This document shows, piece by piece, positions 41,117-50,023 of a stretch of 52,505 nucleotides of DNA. The DNA is from DATADD01 sp046262355 (GTDB lineage: Bacteria > Actinomycetota > CADDZG01 > WHSQ01), in NCBI GenBank assembly GCA_046262355.1, contig JBHEMX010000010.1, positions 1 to 52,505 of the forward strand, read 5' to 3'. Numbering within the stretch: position 1 is the first letter of the stretch; each line of letters opens with the position of its first letter. The notes beneath the pieces are model-generated. The model made no database searches and was not told the DNA's origin. It worked only from the letters and a program-made list of their open reading frames with translations. Position numbers and translations under genes: made by a program.

Positions 41117-42334
41117 TCACGCGCGCGCCCCGTCGAGGCCGTAAGCGCGGTGCAGCAGCTCTACGGGGTGAACCGAAGAGACTCCGGCACCATGCGTTAT
41201 CTGCCAACGACAGGTTTCGCTGTCGCAGGCCGCGACATCGGGCGACGCTGCTCGGACCTCTGTGAATAGACGGCGTCCGACGTCCATAGCGATGTCGTAC
41301 TTCTCCCTCTTGAGCCCGTAGGTCCCTGCGATGCCGCAACACTCCACGTCGAGCTCGACGACCTCGAGCTCGGGTATCAGGGAGAACAGGTCCATGGCCG
41401 GCTTGCCGATCCCGTGCCCGCGCTGCTGACACGGAGCGTGATAAGGCACCTTGAGACGCAGCGGCGCGAGGTCTGTCCGCAGCTCTTCGCGCTCGTGCAA
41501 CAGCGAGAGGAACTCGCAGATGTCGTAGAGCCTTGAGGCGACGACCTCGACGTCCGGATCGTCCAAGCCGAGGATCTCGCGTGCTTCTCGTTTGAGCATG
41601 AGCCCGCAGCTCGTCGACGTCGCGACGATGTCGTGGCCGGCACGCGCATAGGGGGCAAGGCGCGTCACCAGTCTCTTCACGTACCTGCGCGCATCATCGA
41701 ACGCGCCGTTGGACTGCAGCGGCAGGCCGCAACAATCCTGTGGAGGCACGACGACATGGAACCCGTTGTGCTCGAGCACCGCGACGGTCTTGCGCCCGAG
41801 CTCCGGCTCGTAGTAGTTCGTGCTGCAGCCGTGGAAGTAGACGACGTTCTTGCCGGTCGCGATCCCGTCGTGGCGTTTGGCCCAGCGCTGGAAGGTGCGT
41901 CCCGCGAGACGAGGGAGCGGCGCGTCGCGATGGATGCCCACCGTCCTCTCGAGCGCAGCCCGCACGGTCCGGTTGCCCATCGCCGCGTTCGCCATGCTCG
42001 CCGCGGGCGTCCCGAGACGCCCTGTGACCGTGGGCCGCGCCAGCACCCGGTCCCTCAATGGGATCCCGTGCTCGCGCTTGAGCTCCGCTCGGGCGCGCGC
42101 GTTGATCTCGGCGATCTTCACGCCCTGCGGGCAAACCTGAGTGCAGATCCCACAACCAGAGCAATAGTCCAGCGACGAGTCCGGCGAGCGGCCGCCGGTC
42201 CTGTATCGCTCCGCCTGCGGACCAACGTACTTGGGCCCGGGGAACAGCGACGTAACGTTGGATACGGGACAGAAGGTCTCGCAGATCGTGCACTTGACGC
42301 AGTGGTCGAGGGAGCCGCGCACGGGTTCGGTCAT
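41117..42334 (-). CDS. glpC: Anaerobic-type glycerol-3-phosphate dehydrogenase subunit C
   Basis: Membrane-associated iron-sulfur subunit passing electrons to quinone. The 405-residue protein has two 4Fe-4S motifs, CVKCTICETFCPV and CSGCGICTQVCPQGV. It also has two CCG domains, the first with HGCSTNYYEPELG and DCCGLPLQSNG, the second with YHAPCQQRGHGIG and ECCGIAGTYGLKR. The ATG at 42334 overlaps the glpB stop (ATGA); an upstream in-frame ATG lies inside glpB. Confidence 0.94.
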   Translation of the reverse strand: MTEPVRGSLDHCVKCTICETFCPVSNVTSLFPGPKYVGPQAERYRTGGRSPDSSLDYCSGCGICTQVCPQGVKIAEINARARAELKREHGIPLRDRVLARPTVTGRLGTPAASMANAAMGNRTVRAALERTVGIHRDAPLPRLAGRTFQRWAKRHDGIATGKNVVYFHGCSTNYYEPELGRKTVAVLEHNGFHVVVPPQDCCGLPLQSNGAFDDARRYVKRLVTRLAPYARAGHDIVATSTSCGLMLKREAREILGLDDPDVEVVASRLYDICEFLSLLHEREELRTDLAPLRLKVPYHAPCQQRGHGIGKPAMDLFSLIPELEVVELDVECCGIAGTYGLKREKYDIAMDVGRRLFTEVRAASPDVAACDSETCRWQITHGAGVSSVHPVELLHRAYGLDGARA

Positions 42335-43605
42335 GTCGCCTCCTCGATGATCTGGCTCGCGGCTCGGTGTCCGGTCGCGAGGCTGATCCCGTCGCCGGAC
42401 TTCTCGCGCCACGGCTCTGCCCCGGCGAGGGTCGCCCCCGCGACGAAGACGTTCTCGTACACGACGTTGCCGCCTCCGTCGACCGGCCGCAGCCGGTCGT
42501 CCGTTGCGATGCCCGCCGTCGCCATCGGATGCCGGTCGAGAAGCTGGGGCTTGAAACGCTCGCCGCGTCCCGGTACGGCTCTCAGCGGCAGGCCGAAGAC
42601 CACCTCTTTGATGTCCCCGCGCGAGTCCATCTCGAGGCCGCCGGAGGCGAATCCTCCCGAGGCGAGCACGAAGTGGCCGGCGTGGTAGGCGATGGGACGC
42701 GCCGCGGAGCGCGCGACCACGGCCAGCACCCGCCGCGCGGTCGTCTCGGCGCCGACCACCTTGCCTCCCATGACGAGCGTTGCACCCGCCTGGCGCAGCG
42801 CCCCCTTGAGCGAACGGAACAGGCGTATGCCGGGGACCGATGGAGGCAGCGTCGGTATCTCGAAGACGTCACGCCCTAGCCCATCCTGAAGCTCCTGCCA
42901 TACCGTGGTTGGGTCCTCGAGCCCGAGCACCGCAGGGAAGCCGACGGCGCCGGCGCCGTGGATCTTGACGTGGGCATCTGCTATGACCGCCTTGCGGAAC
43001 TCGGCGTCGTCGAAGAGTCGAGCGAGCCGCAGCGGAGTGACGTCGGCGTCGTGCACCGGGACGTCGATCTCGAAAGCACGCGCCGCGACGTCCGGCGCGC
43101 CCTCGATCGAGAGCCCGTCGAGGTTGCCTACAAGGTAGGCAGGATAGAAGTCCTTGAGCGTCCGGAAGCCTCCGATCGCGAGCGCGCGGCCCGAGCGCAG
43201 GTCCCCGCCCGCCATGCTCTCCGGCACGACGGCAGTGGGCTTGGGAGCTCCCAGCGCGGTCGGCAACACGAGGTTGGCCTCGAGGCTCCCGGCGTAGCGC
43301 ACGGCACCGACGCGCTCCTTGAACCATTCGATGCTCGCCGCGATCGCCTCCACCGGGACGCGCGCATAGGGATGCTCGGGGTGGGCGGTTGCGAAGTCCT
43401 GCAGTGCCGTCGCCGGCGCCGTCACGCGCTCGGGCGCGTAACCGAGCACGTCGATCGTCGCCGGCGCAAGCTGGATCGCGCCCATGCCCGCGGCGACCAC
43501 GACGGTGCGCTTGCCGCTTTCGGCGAGGCGCAGCCCCGCGCTCAGTCCGGCGAGGCCGGCTCCGATCACCGCAACGTCGTAGTGCCGCTCGAGGCCCTCG
43601 TTCAC
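42331..43605 (-). CDS. glpB: Anaerobic-type glycerol-3-phosphate dehydrogenase subunit B
   Basis: FAD/FMN-type subunit of GlpABC. The N-terminal dinucleotide motif VAVIGAGLAGLSAGLRLAES is at about residues 9-28. The C-terminal flavin-binding end contains VYENVFVAGATLAGAEPWRE and GDGISLATGHRAA. 424 residues is the usual length. The start GTG 43605 overlaps the glpA stop (GTGA). The glpA-glpB-glpC order is that of E. coli. Confidence 0.92.
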   Translation of the reverse strand: MNEGLERHYDVAVIGAGLAGLSAGLRLAESGKRTVVVAAGMGAIQLAPATIDVLGYAPERVTAPATALQDFATAHPEHPYARVPVEAIAASIEWFKERVGAVRYAGSLEANLVLPTALGAPKPTAVVPESMAGGDLRSGRALAIGGFRTLKDFYPAYLVGNLDGLSIEGAPDVAARAFEIDVPVHDADVTPLRLARLFDDAEFRKAVIADAHVKIHGAGAVGFPAVLGLEDPTTVWQELQDGLGRDVFEIPTLPPSVPGIRLFRSLKGALRQAGATLVMGGKVVGAETTARRVLAVVARSAARPIAYHAGHFVLASGGFASGGLEMDSRGDIKEVVFGLPLRAVPGRGERFKPQLLDRHPMATAGIATDDRLRPVDGGGNVVYENVFVAGATLAGAEPWREKSGDGISLATGHRAASQIIEEAT

Positions 43606-45155
43606 GGGAGGTGCTCCACGTCGAGCAGACCCTGGAAGACCCACTCATCGAAGCGCGCCTGGCGTAGCCCATCCCCATAGAGGATCGGGTGCACGCCTTT
43701 CCAGCGCTCTTGGAGGAAGTCGAGCAGCGCCTTGTTGGCGCCGGAGCGATCGAGCTGCTCGACGCCGTAGAGGATCCCCGTCGCTCGATAGATGCAGAAA
43801 CCTCCCTGGCACGGTCCCATGCCGAGACGAAGGCTCCGTCTCATGTCGTCGAGATCGCTCGTGTTGCGTCGTCGCATGGCGTCCTCGAGACGGCCGCGCG
43901 AGATGAGCTCGCACTCACAGATCAGCTGATCGTCGTGCAGCGTCTCCTCGCGGCGAGCGAGGCGCGCGCCGAGCCAGTAGTGGTCGTGGTCCTCGGAATC
44001 GGGCAGCGGCTCCCGGGCGCTGGTGCACGGCCGGTCGAGTTCCAGTTGCGCGCACATGGCGTCGACCGCATCCTGCGCCATGCGACGGAAGGTCGTGAGC
44101 TTGCCCCCGGTGATCGTGATGAAGTTGTCGACGCCGTCGCGTTCTCGATGATCGAGCAGCGCGTGGGAACGACTTACGTCGCGGGTGCTTGCGACCTCTG
44201 CTTTGGCGTCCTGGAACAGCGGCCGGACGCCCGCCCAGACCCGCAGAGCGCGCGCTGCGCGGAATCCGGGAACGAGCTTCTCGCCGTCATCGAGCATCTG
44301 GTCGATCTCGTCCTGAGTGACCGGCAGATCGTCGGGATGCTCGACCTTCACATCGGTCGTGCCGATCACGCTGACGGTCCGGATGGGGACGAGGATGTCG
44401 CCGTCGGCCGGCCTGCCGCAGCGGTTGATCACGGTGTTCACGAGCCGGTGATTCATCGCGATCATGATCCCCTTGCCGGGCAGGATCGTGATCCCTTCGC
44501 ATCCCCCCATCTCGGCGACCTGGGCCGCCCACGCTCCGGACGCGTTGACAACGAAGCCCGCCTCGATCGTCACCTCGCTGCCGTCGAGCTCGTTGACGGC
44601 CACCGCGCCGGTGACTGCGTCTCCGTCCTTCAGCAGCCGCTCGACGCGATGGCGCGTCATGATGCGCGCGCCTCGCTCCTCCGCGGAGCGTGCGCAGGCC
44701 CACACGAGCTTCCACGCGTCTATGCTCGCGTCGGGCACGCGGAACGCCCTCGAGATGTCGGGGTTGAGGCGAGGCTCCTCGTGCAGCGCCTGCGCCGGCT
44801 CGATCTCCTCGACGGGTATGCCGGCGACCCCGCATCCGAGCACGAATTCGTCCGCGTAATCGGGCTCGTCCCACGGCGTCTGCACGAACAACCCGCCGGT
44901 GTCCTCGATCGTGTCTGCCGCGATGCGCCGCAGGATGCGGTTCTCGTCCATGCACTCCTTCGCCGAACGCGCGTCCTTGACGACGTAGCGCCCGCCGGAA
45001 TGGAGGAGGCCGTGGAAGCGACCGGTCGTGCCCTCCGCGAGATCGCCTCGATCGACGAGGATCGCCGAGAAGCCCCGCAGGGCCGCGTCGCGCACGACCC
45101 CGGCGCCCGTTGCGCCGCCCCCGATCACGAGCACCTCGGTCTCGAGATGAGCCAT
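43602..45155 (-). CDS. glpA: Glycerol-3-phosphate dehydrogenase, large FAD subunit A
   Basis: Oxidises glycerol 3-phosphate to dihydroxyacetone phosphate. The FAD site is VLVIGGGATGAGVVRDAALR at about residues 8-27; GTTGRFHGLLHSGGRYVVKD and FITITGGKLTTFRRMAQDA are DAO-family signatures. The C-terminal 100 residues add a BFD-like 2Fe-2S domain (ICECELISRGRLEDAM and MGPCQGGFC). That domain, and the adjacent glpB and glpC, mark it as GlpA rather than the single-subunit GlpD. The start is ATG 45155. A strong hairpin separates it from glpK. Confidence 0.94.
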   Translation of the reverse strand: MAHLETEVLVIGGGATGAGVVRDAALRGFSAILVDRGDLAEGTTGRFHGLLHSGGRYVVKDARSAKECMDENRILRRIAADTIEDTGGLFVQTPWDEPDYADEFVLGCGVAGIPVEEIEPAQALHEEPRLNPDISRAFRVPDASIDAWKLVWACARSAEERGARIMTRHRVERLLKDGDAVTGAVAVNELDGSEVTIEAGFVVNASGAWAAQVAEMGGCEGITILPGKGIMIAMNHRLVNTVINRCGRPADGDILVPIRTVSVIGTTDVKVEHPDDLPVTQDEIDQMLDDGEKLVPGFRAARALRVWAGVRPLFQDAKAEVASTRDVSRSHALLDHRERDGVDNFITITGGKLTTFRRMAQDAVDAMCAQLELDRPCTSAREPLPDSEDHDHYWLGARLARREETLHDDQLICECELISRGRLEDAMRRRNTSDLDDMRRSLRLGMGPCQGGFCIYRATGILYGVEQLDRSGANKALLDFLQERWKGVHPILYGDGLRQARFDEWVFQGLLDVEHLP

Positions 45156-45191
45156 GTCTCCCGACCGAGTATCGCGTGCCGGGAGCGCTTG

Positions 45192-45237
45192 CGAGTGGGT
45201 GAGAGATCCCTCTTATGGGTCCTCTCCCACCCACTCG
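45192..45237 (-). terminator. Hairpin between glpK and glpA
   Basis: cgagtgggt (45192-45200) pairs with acccactcg (45229-45237), extended by gagag/ctctc with a two-base bulge. It lies 13-60 bp past the glpK stop on the minus strand. There is no T-tract. It may end the glpF-dhaKL-glpK unit or partly reduce read-through into glpABC. Confidence 0.5.
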
Positions 45238-45250
45238 GCGCGGCTTTCCG

Positions 45251-46747
45251 CTACTCCTGCCAGTCGAAGGTGCGGGTGACCGCCTTCTTCCACATCTTGT
45301 AGCCCTCGTCGCGCTGCGACGCATCCATCTGGGGCTCCCAGCGCTTGTCCTCAGACCAGTTCGCGCGCAGGTCCTCGACCTCTTTCCAGAAGCCGACCGC
45401 GAGGCCCGCCGCGTACGCGGCGCCGAGCGCCGTCGTCTCGGCGACCTTCGGACGGATCACCGGGACGTCGAGGATGTCTGCCTGGAACTGCATCAGGAGG
45501 TCGTTGTAGACCATGCCGCCGTCGACCTTGAGCGATTCCAGGTCCACGCCCGAGTCCGCGTTCATGGCATCGACGACCTCTTTGCTCTGCCATGCGGTCG
45601 CCTCGAGCACCGCGCGCGCGATGTGGCCCGCGCCGACGTAGCGCGTGAGGCCGGCGATCACTCCTCGAGCGTTGCTTCTCCAGTAGGGCGCGAAGAGGCC
45701 CGAGAACGCGGGCACGAAGTAGGCGCCGCCGTTGTCGTCGACGGTCCGGGCGAGGTCCTCGACCTCGGCGGAAGATCCGATCATCTTCAGGTTGTCGCGC
45801 AGCCACTGCACGAGGGCTCCGGTGATCGCGATCGAGCCCTCGAGGCAATAGATGGGCTTGTTGTCGCCGATCTTGTAACCGACCGTCGTGATGAGCCCGC
45901 TCTTGGACTGCACCAGCTCCTCTCCCGTGTTGAGCAAGAGGAAGTTGCCGGTGCCGTAGGTGTTCTTCGCCTCGCCGACCGAGTAACAGGTCTGCCCGAA
46001 CACCGCCGCCTGCTGGTCGCCGAGGTCGCCCGCGAGAGGCACTCCCTGCAGGCCTCCCACGGCCTCGCCGTAGACCTCACTCGAGGCCTTGACCTCGGGA
46101 AGCATCGAGCGAGGCACTCCCACCGCATCGAGGATGCCGTCGTCCCAATCCAGCGAGGCGAGATCCATCAGCAGCGTCCTGCTCGCGTTCGTCGCGTCGG
46201 TGACGTGGCGGCCTCCGTCGGTTCCGCCGGTGAGATTCCACAGGATCCAGGTGTCGATGTTGCCGAACACGACGTCGCCCGCCTCCGCCTTCTCTCTCAC
46301 GCCGTCGACGTTCTCGAGGACCCAGCGCACCTTCGGGCCCGAGAAGTAGGTTGCGAGCGGAAGACCGGTCTGCTCCCGGAAGCGGTCCTGGCCCCCGTCC
46401 TTGGCGAGCTCGTCACAGATCTTGTCCGTGCGCGTGTCCTGCCACACGATCGCGTTGTGGACCGGCTCTCCCGTCGTCTTGTCCCACACGACCGCGGTCT
46501 CGCGCTGGTTCGTGATCCCGACCGCCGCAAGTTCGCTTGCCTGGATCCCCGCCTTGTCGAGAGCGCCCGAGATGACCTCCTGGGTCCGGTCCCAGATCTC
46601 CTTGGCGTCGTGCTCGACCCACCCGGGCTTCGGGTAGATCTGCTCGTGCTCCCTCTGGTCGATCCCCACCACCTCGCCGCTGTGGTTGAAGATCATGAAG
46701 CGTGTGCTCGTGGTGCCTTGGTCGACCGCTCCTACGTACTCAGCCAT
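45251..46747 (-). CDS. glpK: Glycerol kinase
   Basis: Phosphorylates glycerol with ATP to glycerol 3-phosphate. The 498-residue FGGY kinase has the N-terminal GAVDQGTTSTRFMIFNHSGE, the catalytic-Asp segment and GITNQRETAVVWDKTTGEPV, the mid-protein FVPAFSGLFAPYWRSNARGV and the C-terminal VDGGMVYNDLLMQFQADILD. It lies 33 bp after dhaL. Together with glpF and glpABC it forms a full oxidative route to dihydroxyacetone phosphate. Confidence 0.97.
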   Translation of the reverse strand: MAEYVGAVDQGTTSTRFMIFNHSGEVVGIDQREHEQIYPKPGWVEHDAKEIWDRTQEVISGALDKAGIQASELAAVGITNQRETAVVWDKTTGEPVHNAIVWQDTRTDKICDELAKDGGQDRFREQTGLPLATYFSGPKVRWVLENVDGVREKAEAGDVVFGNIDTWILWNLTGGTDGGRHVTDATNASRTLLMDLASLDWDDGILDAVGVPRSMLPEVKASSEVYGEAVGGLQGVPLAGDLGDQQAAVFGQTCYSVGEAKNTYGTGNFLLLNTGEELVQSKSGLITTVGYKIGDNKPIYCLEGSIAITGALVQWLRDNLKMIGSSAEVEDLARTVDDNGGAYFVPAFSGLFAPYWRSNARGVIAGLTRYVGAGHIARAVLEATAWQSKEVVDAMNADSGVDLESLKVDGGMVYNDLLMQFQADILDVPVIRPKVAETTALGAAYAAGLAVGFWKEVEDLRANWSEDKRWEPQMDASQRDEGYKMWKKAVTRTFDWQE

Positions 46748-46780
46748 CTCTCCCTCCCCTTTGTCGGACCTGCCCTTGCC

Positions 46781-47422
46781 CTAAGAAGCCGCTTTCGATA
46801 GCGCGTTCGCCGCGGTCCGCAGCAGGAGGTGTGACGACGTCGCACCTGGATCCTGGTGCCCGGCACTTCGTTCGCCCAGATAGCTGGCCCGTCCCTTGCG
46901 CGCCACGAGTGGGATCGTCGCCTTCATCCCCTCCTCGGCGGCGCCGGCCGAGCGCTCCAGAGCATCGGCGAACGACGCACCTTCCTCCACCGCTTGCATG
47001 AACGCATCGCGCGCGGGGATCAACGCGTCGAGCATCGTCTTGTCGCCCGGCTCCGCCTTGCCGCGCGTCTGCACGCCTCTGACGGCGGCTTCGAGCGCCG
47101 CCCCCCATTCCTCCGCCCCGATGTCGCTCTTGCGGGTCGTCGCGGTCGCCATCTGCATGAACAAGGTCCCGTACAGCGGCCCGCCGGCGCCCCCCACCTT
47201 GGAAACGAGGGTCATGCCGATCGTCTTCAGGAGAGCACCGATGTCGTCTCCCGAGACGCCCTCCAGCTTGGCCATCACCGCCCGCATGCCGCGATCCATG
47301 TTCGTCCCGTGATCGCCATCCCCGATCGCGGAGTCCAGCTTGGTCAGGTACTGCTTGTTCTCGGCCACCTGCGCGGCGAAATCGCTCACCCATGTCACGA
47401 AGTCGTCGTGCCCTGCGGTCAC
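46781..47422 (-). CDS. dhaL: Dihydroxyacetone kinase ADP-binding subunit DhaL
   Basis: Holds tightly bound ADP that is phosphorylated by the PTS protein DhaM and passes phosphate to the substrate on DhaK. The metal/ADP motif is LDSAIGDGDHGTNMDRGMRA at about residues 28-47; VGGAGGPLYGTLFM and the C-terminal ASYLGERSAGHQDPGATSS are family hallmarks. The GTG at 47422 is chosen for the GGGAG 7 bases upstream; 11 more in-frame codons lie upstream. It is 48 bp after dhaK. Confidence 0.94.
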   Translation of the reverse strand: MTAGHDDFVTWVSDFAAQVAENKQYLTKLDSAIGDGDHGTNMDRGMRAVMAKLEGVSGDDIGALLKTIGMTLVSKVGGAGGPLYGTLFMQMATATTRKSDIGAEEWGAALEAAVRGVQTRGKAEPGDKTMLDALIPARDAFMQAVEEGASFADALERSAGAAEEGMKATIPLVARKGRASYLGERSAGHQDPGATSSHLLLRTAANALSKAAS

Positions 47423-47470
47423 CGGTCGCTCCCGTCGCCCTGTGGCTGGCCTCACGTTACGCCGCGTCGG

Positions 47471-48475
47471 CTACGCGCCCCACCTGAGCCCCGGAGTCAG
47501 GACCGGCGCGTCCCACAACGACGTGAGCTCGTCATCCATCCTCAGAAGCGTTATGGAGCATCCTGCCATCTCGAGCGACGTTATGTAGGGTCCGATCAGG
47601 TTGCGTGCGATGTTCACGCCTCTGCCGCCGAGCCACTTCTTGAGCTCGTTGTAGACGATGTAGAGCTCGAGCAGGGGCGTGCCCCCCATGCCGTTCACGA
47701 ACGCCAGAACGTCCGCGCCGTCGCCCGCGTCGAGATCTTCCACGACGGGACCGGCGAGCCGCTCGACGATCTCAGCCACCGGGGTCACGGCCACCCTCTC
47801 GCGCCCCGGCTCGCCGTGGATGCCGATCCCGATCTCCATCTCGTCGTCGCCCAGCTCGAAGGTCGGCTCGCCGGCGGACGGGACCGTGCAGGAGGTCAAC
47901 GCCATGCCCATGCTGCGCGCGTTCGAGTTCACCTTGCGGCATAGCTCCGCCACGTCGCCCAGGGACCGGCCCTCCTCCGCGGCCGCGCCGCAGATCTTCT
48001 CTGCCAGCACCGTCGTCCCGACGCCCCGGCGACCCGCGGTGTAGAGGCTGTCCTGAACCGCGACGTCGTCGTCGATCACCACCGCCTCGACCTCGATGCC
48101 CTCGTCCTTGGCGAGGTCCGCGGCCATCTCGAAGTTGAGCACGTCGCCCGTGTAGTTCTTGACGATATGGAGCACCCCGGCGCCGGCACTCACCGCCTTG
48201 GTCGCCTCCAACATCTGATCCGGGGTCGGCGACGTGAACACTTCGCCGGGACACGCGGCATCGAGCATGCCGCGTCCCACGAACCCACCATGCATCGGCT
48301 CGTGCCCCGATCCCCCGCCCGACAAGAGGCCGACCTTGCCGTCCACGGGAGCATCGGCGCGCACGATGTAGTTTGGGTCGTAGAAGACCTTCACAAGGTC
48401 CCCGTGCGCGGCCTCGATGCCCTGCAGCGCTTCGGTGACTACGTCGTCGGGCCGGTTGATGAGTTTCTTCATCAC
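47471..48475 (-). CDS. dhaK: Dihydroxyacetone kinase substrate-binding subunit DhaK
   Basis: Binds dihydroxyacetone covalently as a hemiaminal to His220, seen in GIGIHGEPGRERV. SGGGSGHEPMHGGFVGRGML and LHIVKNYTGDVLNFEMAADL are the substrate-site motifs. At 334 residues it matches PTS-dependent DhaK. It carries no fused ATP-binding DhaL domain, so it must work with the separate DhaL and DhaM here. Confidence 0.96.
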   Translation of the reverse strand: MMKKLINRPDDVVTEALQGIEAAHGDLVKVFYDPNYIVRADAPVDGKVGLLSGGGSGHEPMHGGFVGRGMLDAACPGEVFTSPTPDQMLEATKAVSAGAGVLHIVKNYTGDVLNFEMAADLAKDEGIEVEAVVIDDDVAVQDSLYTAGRRGVGTTVLAEKICGAAAEEGRSLGDVAELCRKVNSNARSMGMALTSCTVPSAGEPTFELGDDEMEIGIGIHGEPGRERVAVTPVAEIVERLAGPVVEDLDAGDGADVLAFVNGMGGTPLLELYIVYNELKKWLGGRGVNIARNLIGPYITSLEMAGCSITLLRMDDELTSLWDAPVLTPGLRWGA

Positions 48476-48517
48476 AACTCCCCTTCTAAGAGCTCGTCTG
48501 TGGACCCACCTGAACGA

Positions 48518-49237
48518 TCAGGGGAAGATGACGTTGAAGAGGACCGCTCCGATGACGCCGCCGATGATCGGCGCGACGACGGGGATCCAGGCGTACTCCC
48601 AGTCCGAGTCGCCCTTGCCGGCTATCGGCAGGACCGCGTGCGCGATGCGCGGCCCGAGGTCGCGCGCCGGGTTGATCGCGTAGCCGGTTGGTCCTCCCAG
48701 CGAGAGGCCGATGGAGACGACGAGCAGGCCCACGAGCAGAGGCACGAGACCGCTGTTGAGCGTGGCTTCGTTCGCCTGCTGCACGATGCCGAGCACTCCC
48801 AGCACGAGCATCGCAGTGCCGATGATCTCGGTCACGATGTTGGCGCCGAAGCGCCGGATCGCCGGCCCGGTCGAGAACACGGCCAGCTTGAGACCGGGGT
48901 CCTCGGTGTCCTCCCAGTGCGGAAGGTAGGCCAGCCACACGAGCACGGCGCCGATGAAGGCGCCCGCGAACTGACCGGCGAGATACAGGGGCACATCGCC
49001 CCACGGCGTCGTGCCGATCGCTGCGAAGCCGATCGTCACCGCCGGGTTGATGTGCGCACCGCTGAAAGCGCCGACCGCGAAGACGGCGAAGGCTACGCCG
49101 AGCCCCCACCCCATGGTGATCACGATCCATCCACCGTTCTGCGCCTTGGAACGGTTGAGGAGAACCGCGGCCACGACCCCGTCTCCCAGGAGGATCAGGA
49201 TGGCCGTGCCGATGAGCTCGGCCGTGAAGATACTCAT
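48518..49237 (-). CDS. glpF: Glycerol uptake facilitator (aquaglyceroporin)
   Basis: MIP-family channel with six transmembrane helices and two NPA boxes: GAHINPAVTIGF (Asn64-Pro65-Ala66) and YAINPARDLGPR (Asn189-Ala191). The Asp after the second NPAR is typical of glycerol facilitators rather than aquaporins. 239 residues. It is the first gene of the glycerol operon, with a possible promoter upstream. AAAGGGG lies about 8 bases before the ATG. Confidence 0.95.
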   Translation of the reverse strand: MSIFTAELIGTAILILLGDGVVAAVLLNRSKAQNGGWIVITMGWGLGVAFAVFAVGAFSGAHINPAVTIGFAAIGTTPWGDVPLYLAGQFAGAFIGAVLVWLAYLPHWEDTEDPGLKLAVFSTGPAIRRFGANIVTEIIGTAMLVLGVLGIVQQANEATLNSGLVPLLVGLLVVSIGLSLGGPTGYAINPARDLGPRIAHAVLPIAGKGDSDWEYAWIPVVAPIIGGVIGAVLFNVIFP

Positions 49238-49307
49238 GCCCTACCCCTTTCGTGCTGCCGATGCAACGCAAGCGACCGCCTCAGACGAAACTTCGCCGGC
49301 CGCGAAA

Positions 49308-49313
49308 TGTCAA
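49308..49313 (-). promoter_or_regulatory. Consensus -35 box (TTGACA) upstream of glpF
   Basis: TTGACA on the minus strand lies about 71 bp before the glpF start. A fitting but poor -10 (TTTCGT) lies 17 bp downstream, suggesting an activator-dependent promoter. No clear GlpR or CRP dyad is seen. It is the only good promoter candidate for the glpF-dhaKL-glpK genes. Confidence 0.4.
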
Positions 49314-49331
49314 TGGGAACGCGCGGGTTTC

Positions 49332-50006
49332 TCATCCGTCGTCTCTCATCGAGCGCAGCGCGCGCTCGACGCGCTCCGTTACGCCCTTGTGGTCCTCGCC
49401 CGGCGCCGGGCGTATCGCCGGCCCGAATGAGACCGCGACCGGGAACCTGCGTGGCCACCATTGCCCCGGCGGCATCGCGTCGTGACTGCCGCTGACCCGG
49501 ATGGGCACGATCGGGATGCCGTGCGCGATCGCGAGGCGCGCCGCGCCGGAGCGCAGCGGGCCCATCTCGCCGTTGCGCGACCTGGTTCCCTCGGGATAGA
49601 CGAGGAGGTTCGTGGACGCTTGCACGAGGTTGTTGAGACGTCTGGCGGAGTCCCTCGCCCCGGCTTTCCTCTCGATCGGCACCGCGCCGAACGCGAGCGA
49701 CACCAAGCCCGCCACCAGCCGGTTACGGAAGAAGTAGTCCGCCGCCGCCACGACCGCGGTCCGACGACGCCAGCGGCCCGGAAGGGCGCGCAGGATGAGG
49801 GGCGTGTCCATGTGACTCGAGTGGTTGGCGGCGAACACGACCGGCGCGACGAGCGACGAGAGATGTTCCGTGCCGCGCACCGACGGGTGCGTGTAATGGG
49901 TGATGATCGGGCCCAGGACGTAGAGCAGGATCCACTTGCGGGTGATCTGCGCCAGAGGCCGGTGCGCCCACGACACGTCGAGGCGGGCACCTCCTCGAGG
50001 GCTCAC
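49332..50006 (-). CDS. PlsC-type 1-acyl-glycerol-3-phosphate acyltransferase family protein (224 aa)
   Basis: The acyltransferase motif HxxxxD is in ANHSSHMDTPLILRAL; motif III is VYPEGTRSRNGEMGPLRSGA, and IPIVPIRVSGSHDAMPP is motif IV. A hydrophobic segment near residues 25-45 would hold it at the membrane. It probably acylates lysophosphatidate, but the acceptor is not shown by sequence. It follows a second PlsC-like gene by 17 bp. Confidence 0.87.
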   Translation of the reverse strand: MSPRGGARLDVSWAHRPLAQITRKWILLYVLGPIITHYTHPSVRGTEHLSSLVAPVVFAANHSSHMDTPLILRALPGRWRRRTAVVAAADYFFRNRLVAGLVSLAFGAVPIERKAGARDSARRLNNLVQASTNLLVYPEGTRSRNGEMGPLRSGAARLAIAHGIPIVPIRVSGSHDAMPPGQWWPRRFPVAVSFGPAIRPAPGEDHKGVTERVERALRSMRDDG

Positions 50007-50023
50007 CCGGGCGACCGCCGCAC

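Noticed and set aside
38956..41265. Plus-strand open frame of 769 codons
   Set aside because: Antisense to the DhaM/EI fusion gene; the composition is Arg/His-rich shadow sequence.
43689..45302. Plus-strand open frame of 537 codons
   Set aside because: Antisense to glpA, which has complete FAD and 2Fe-2S motifs.
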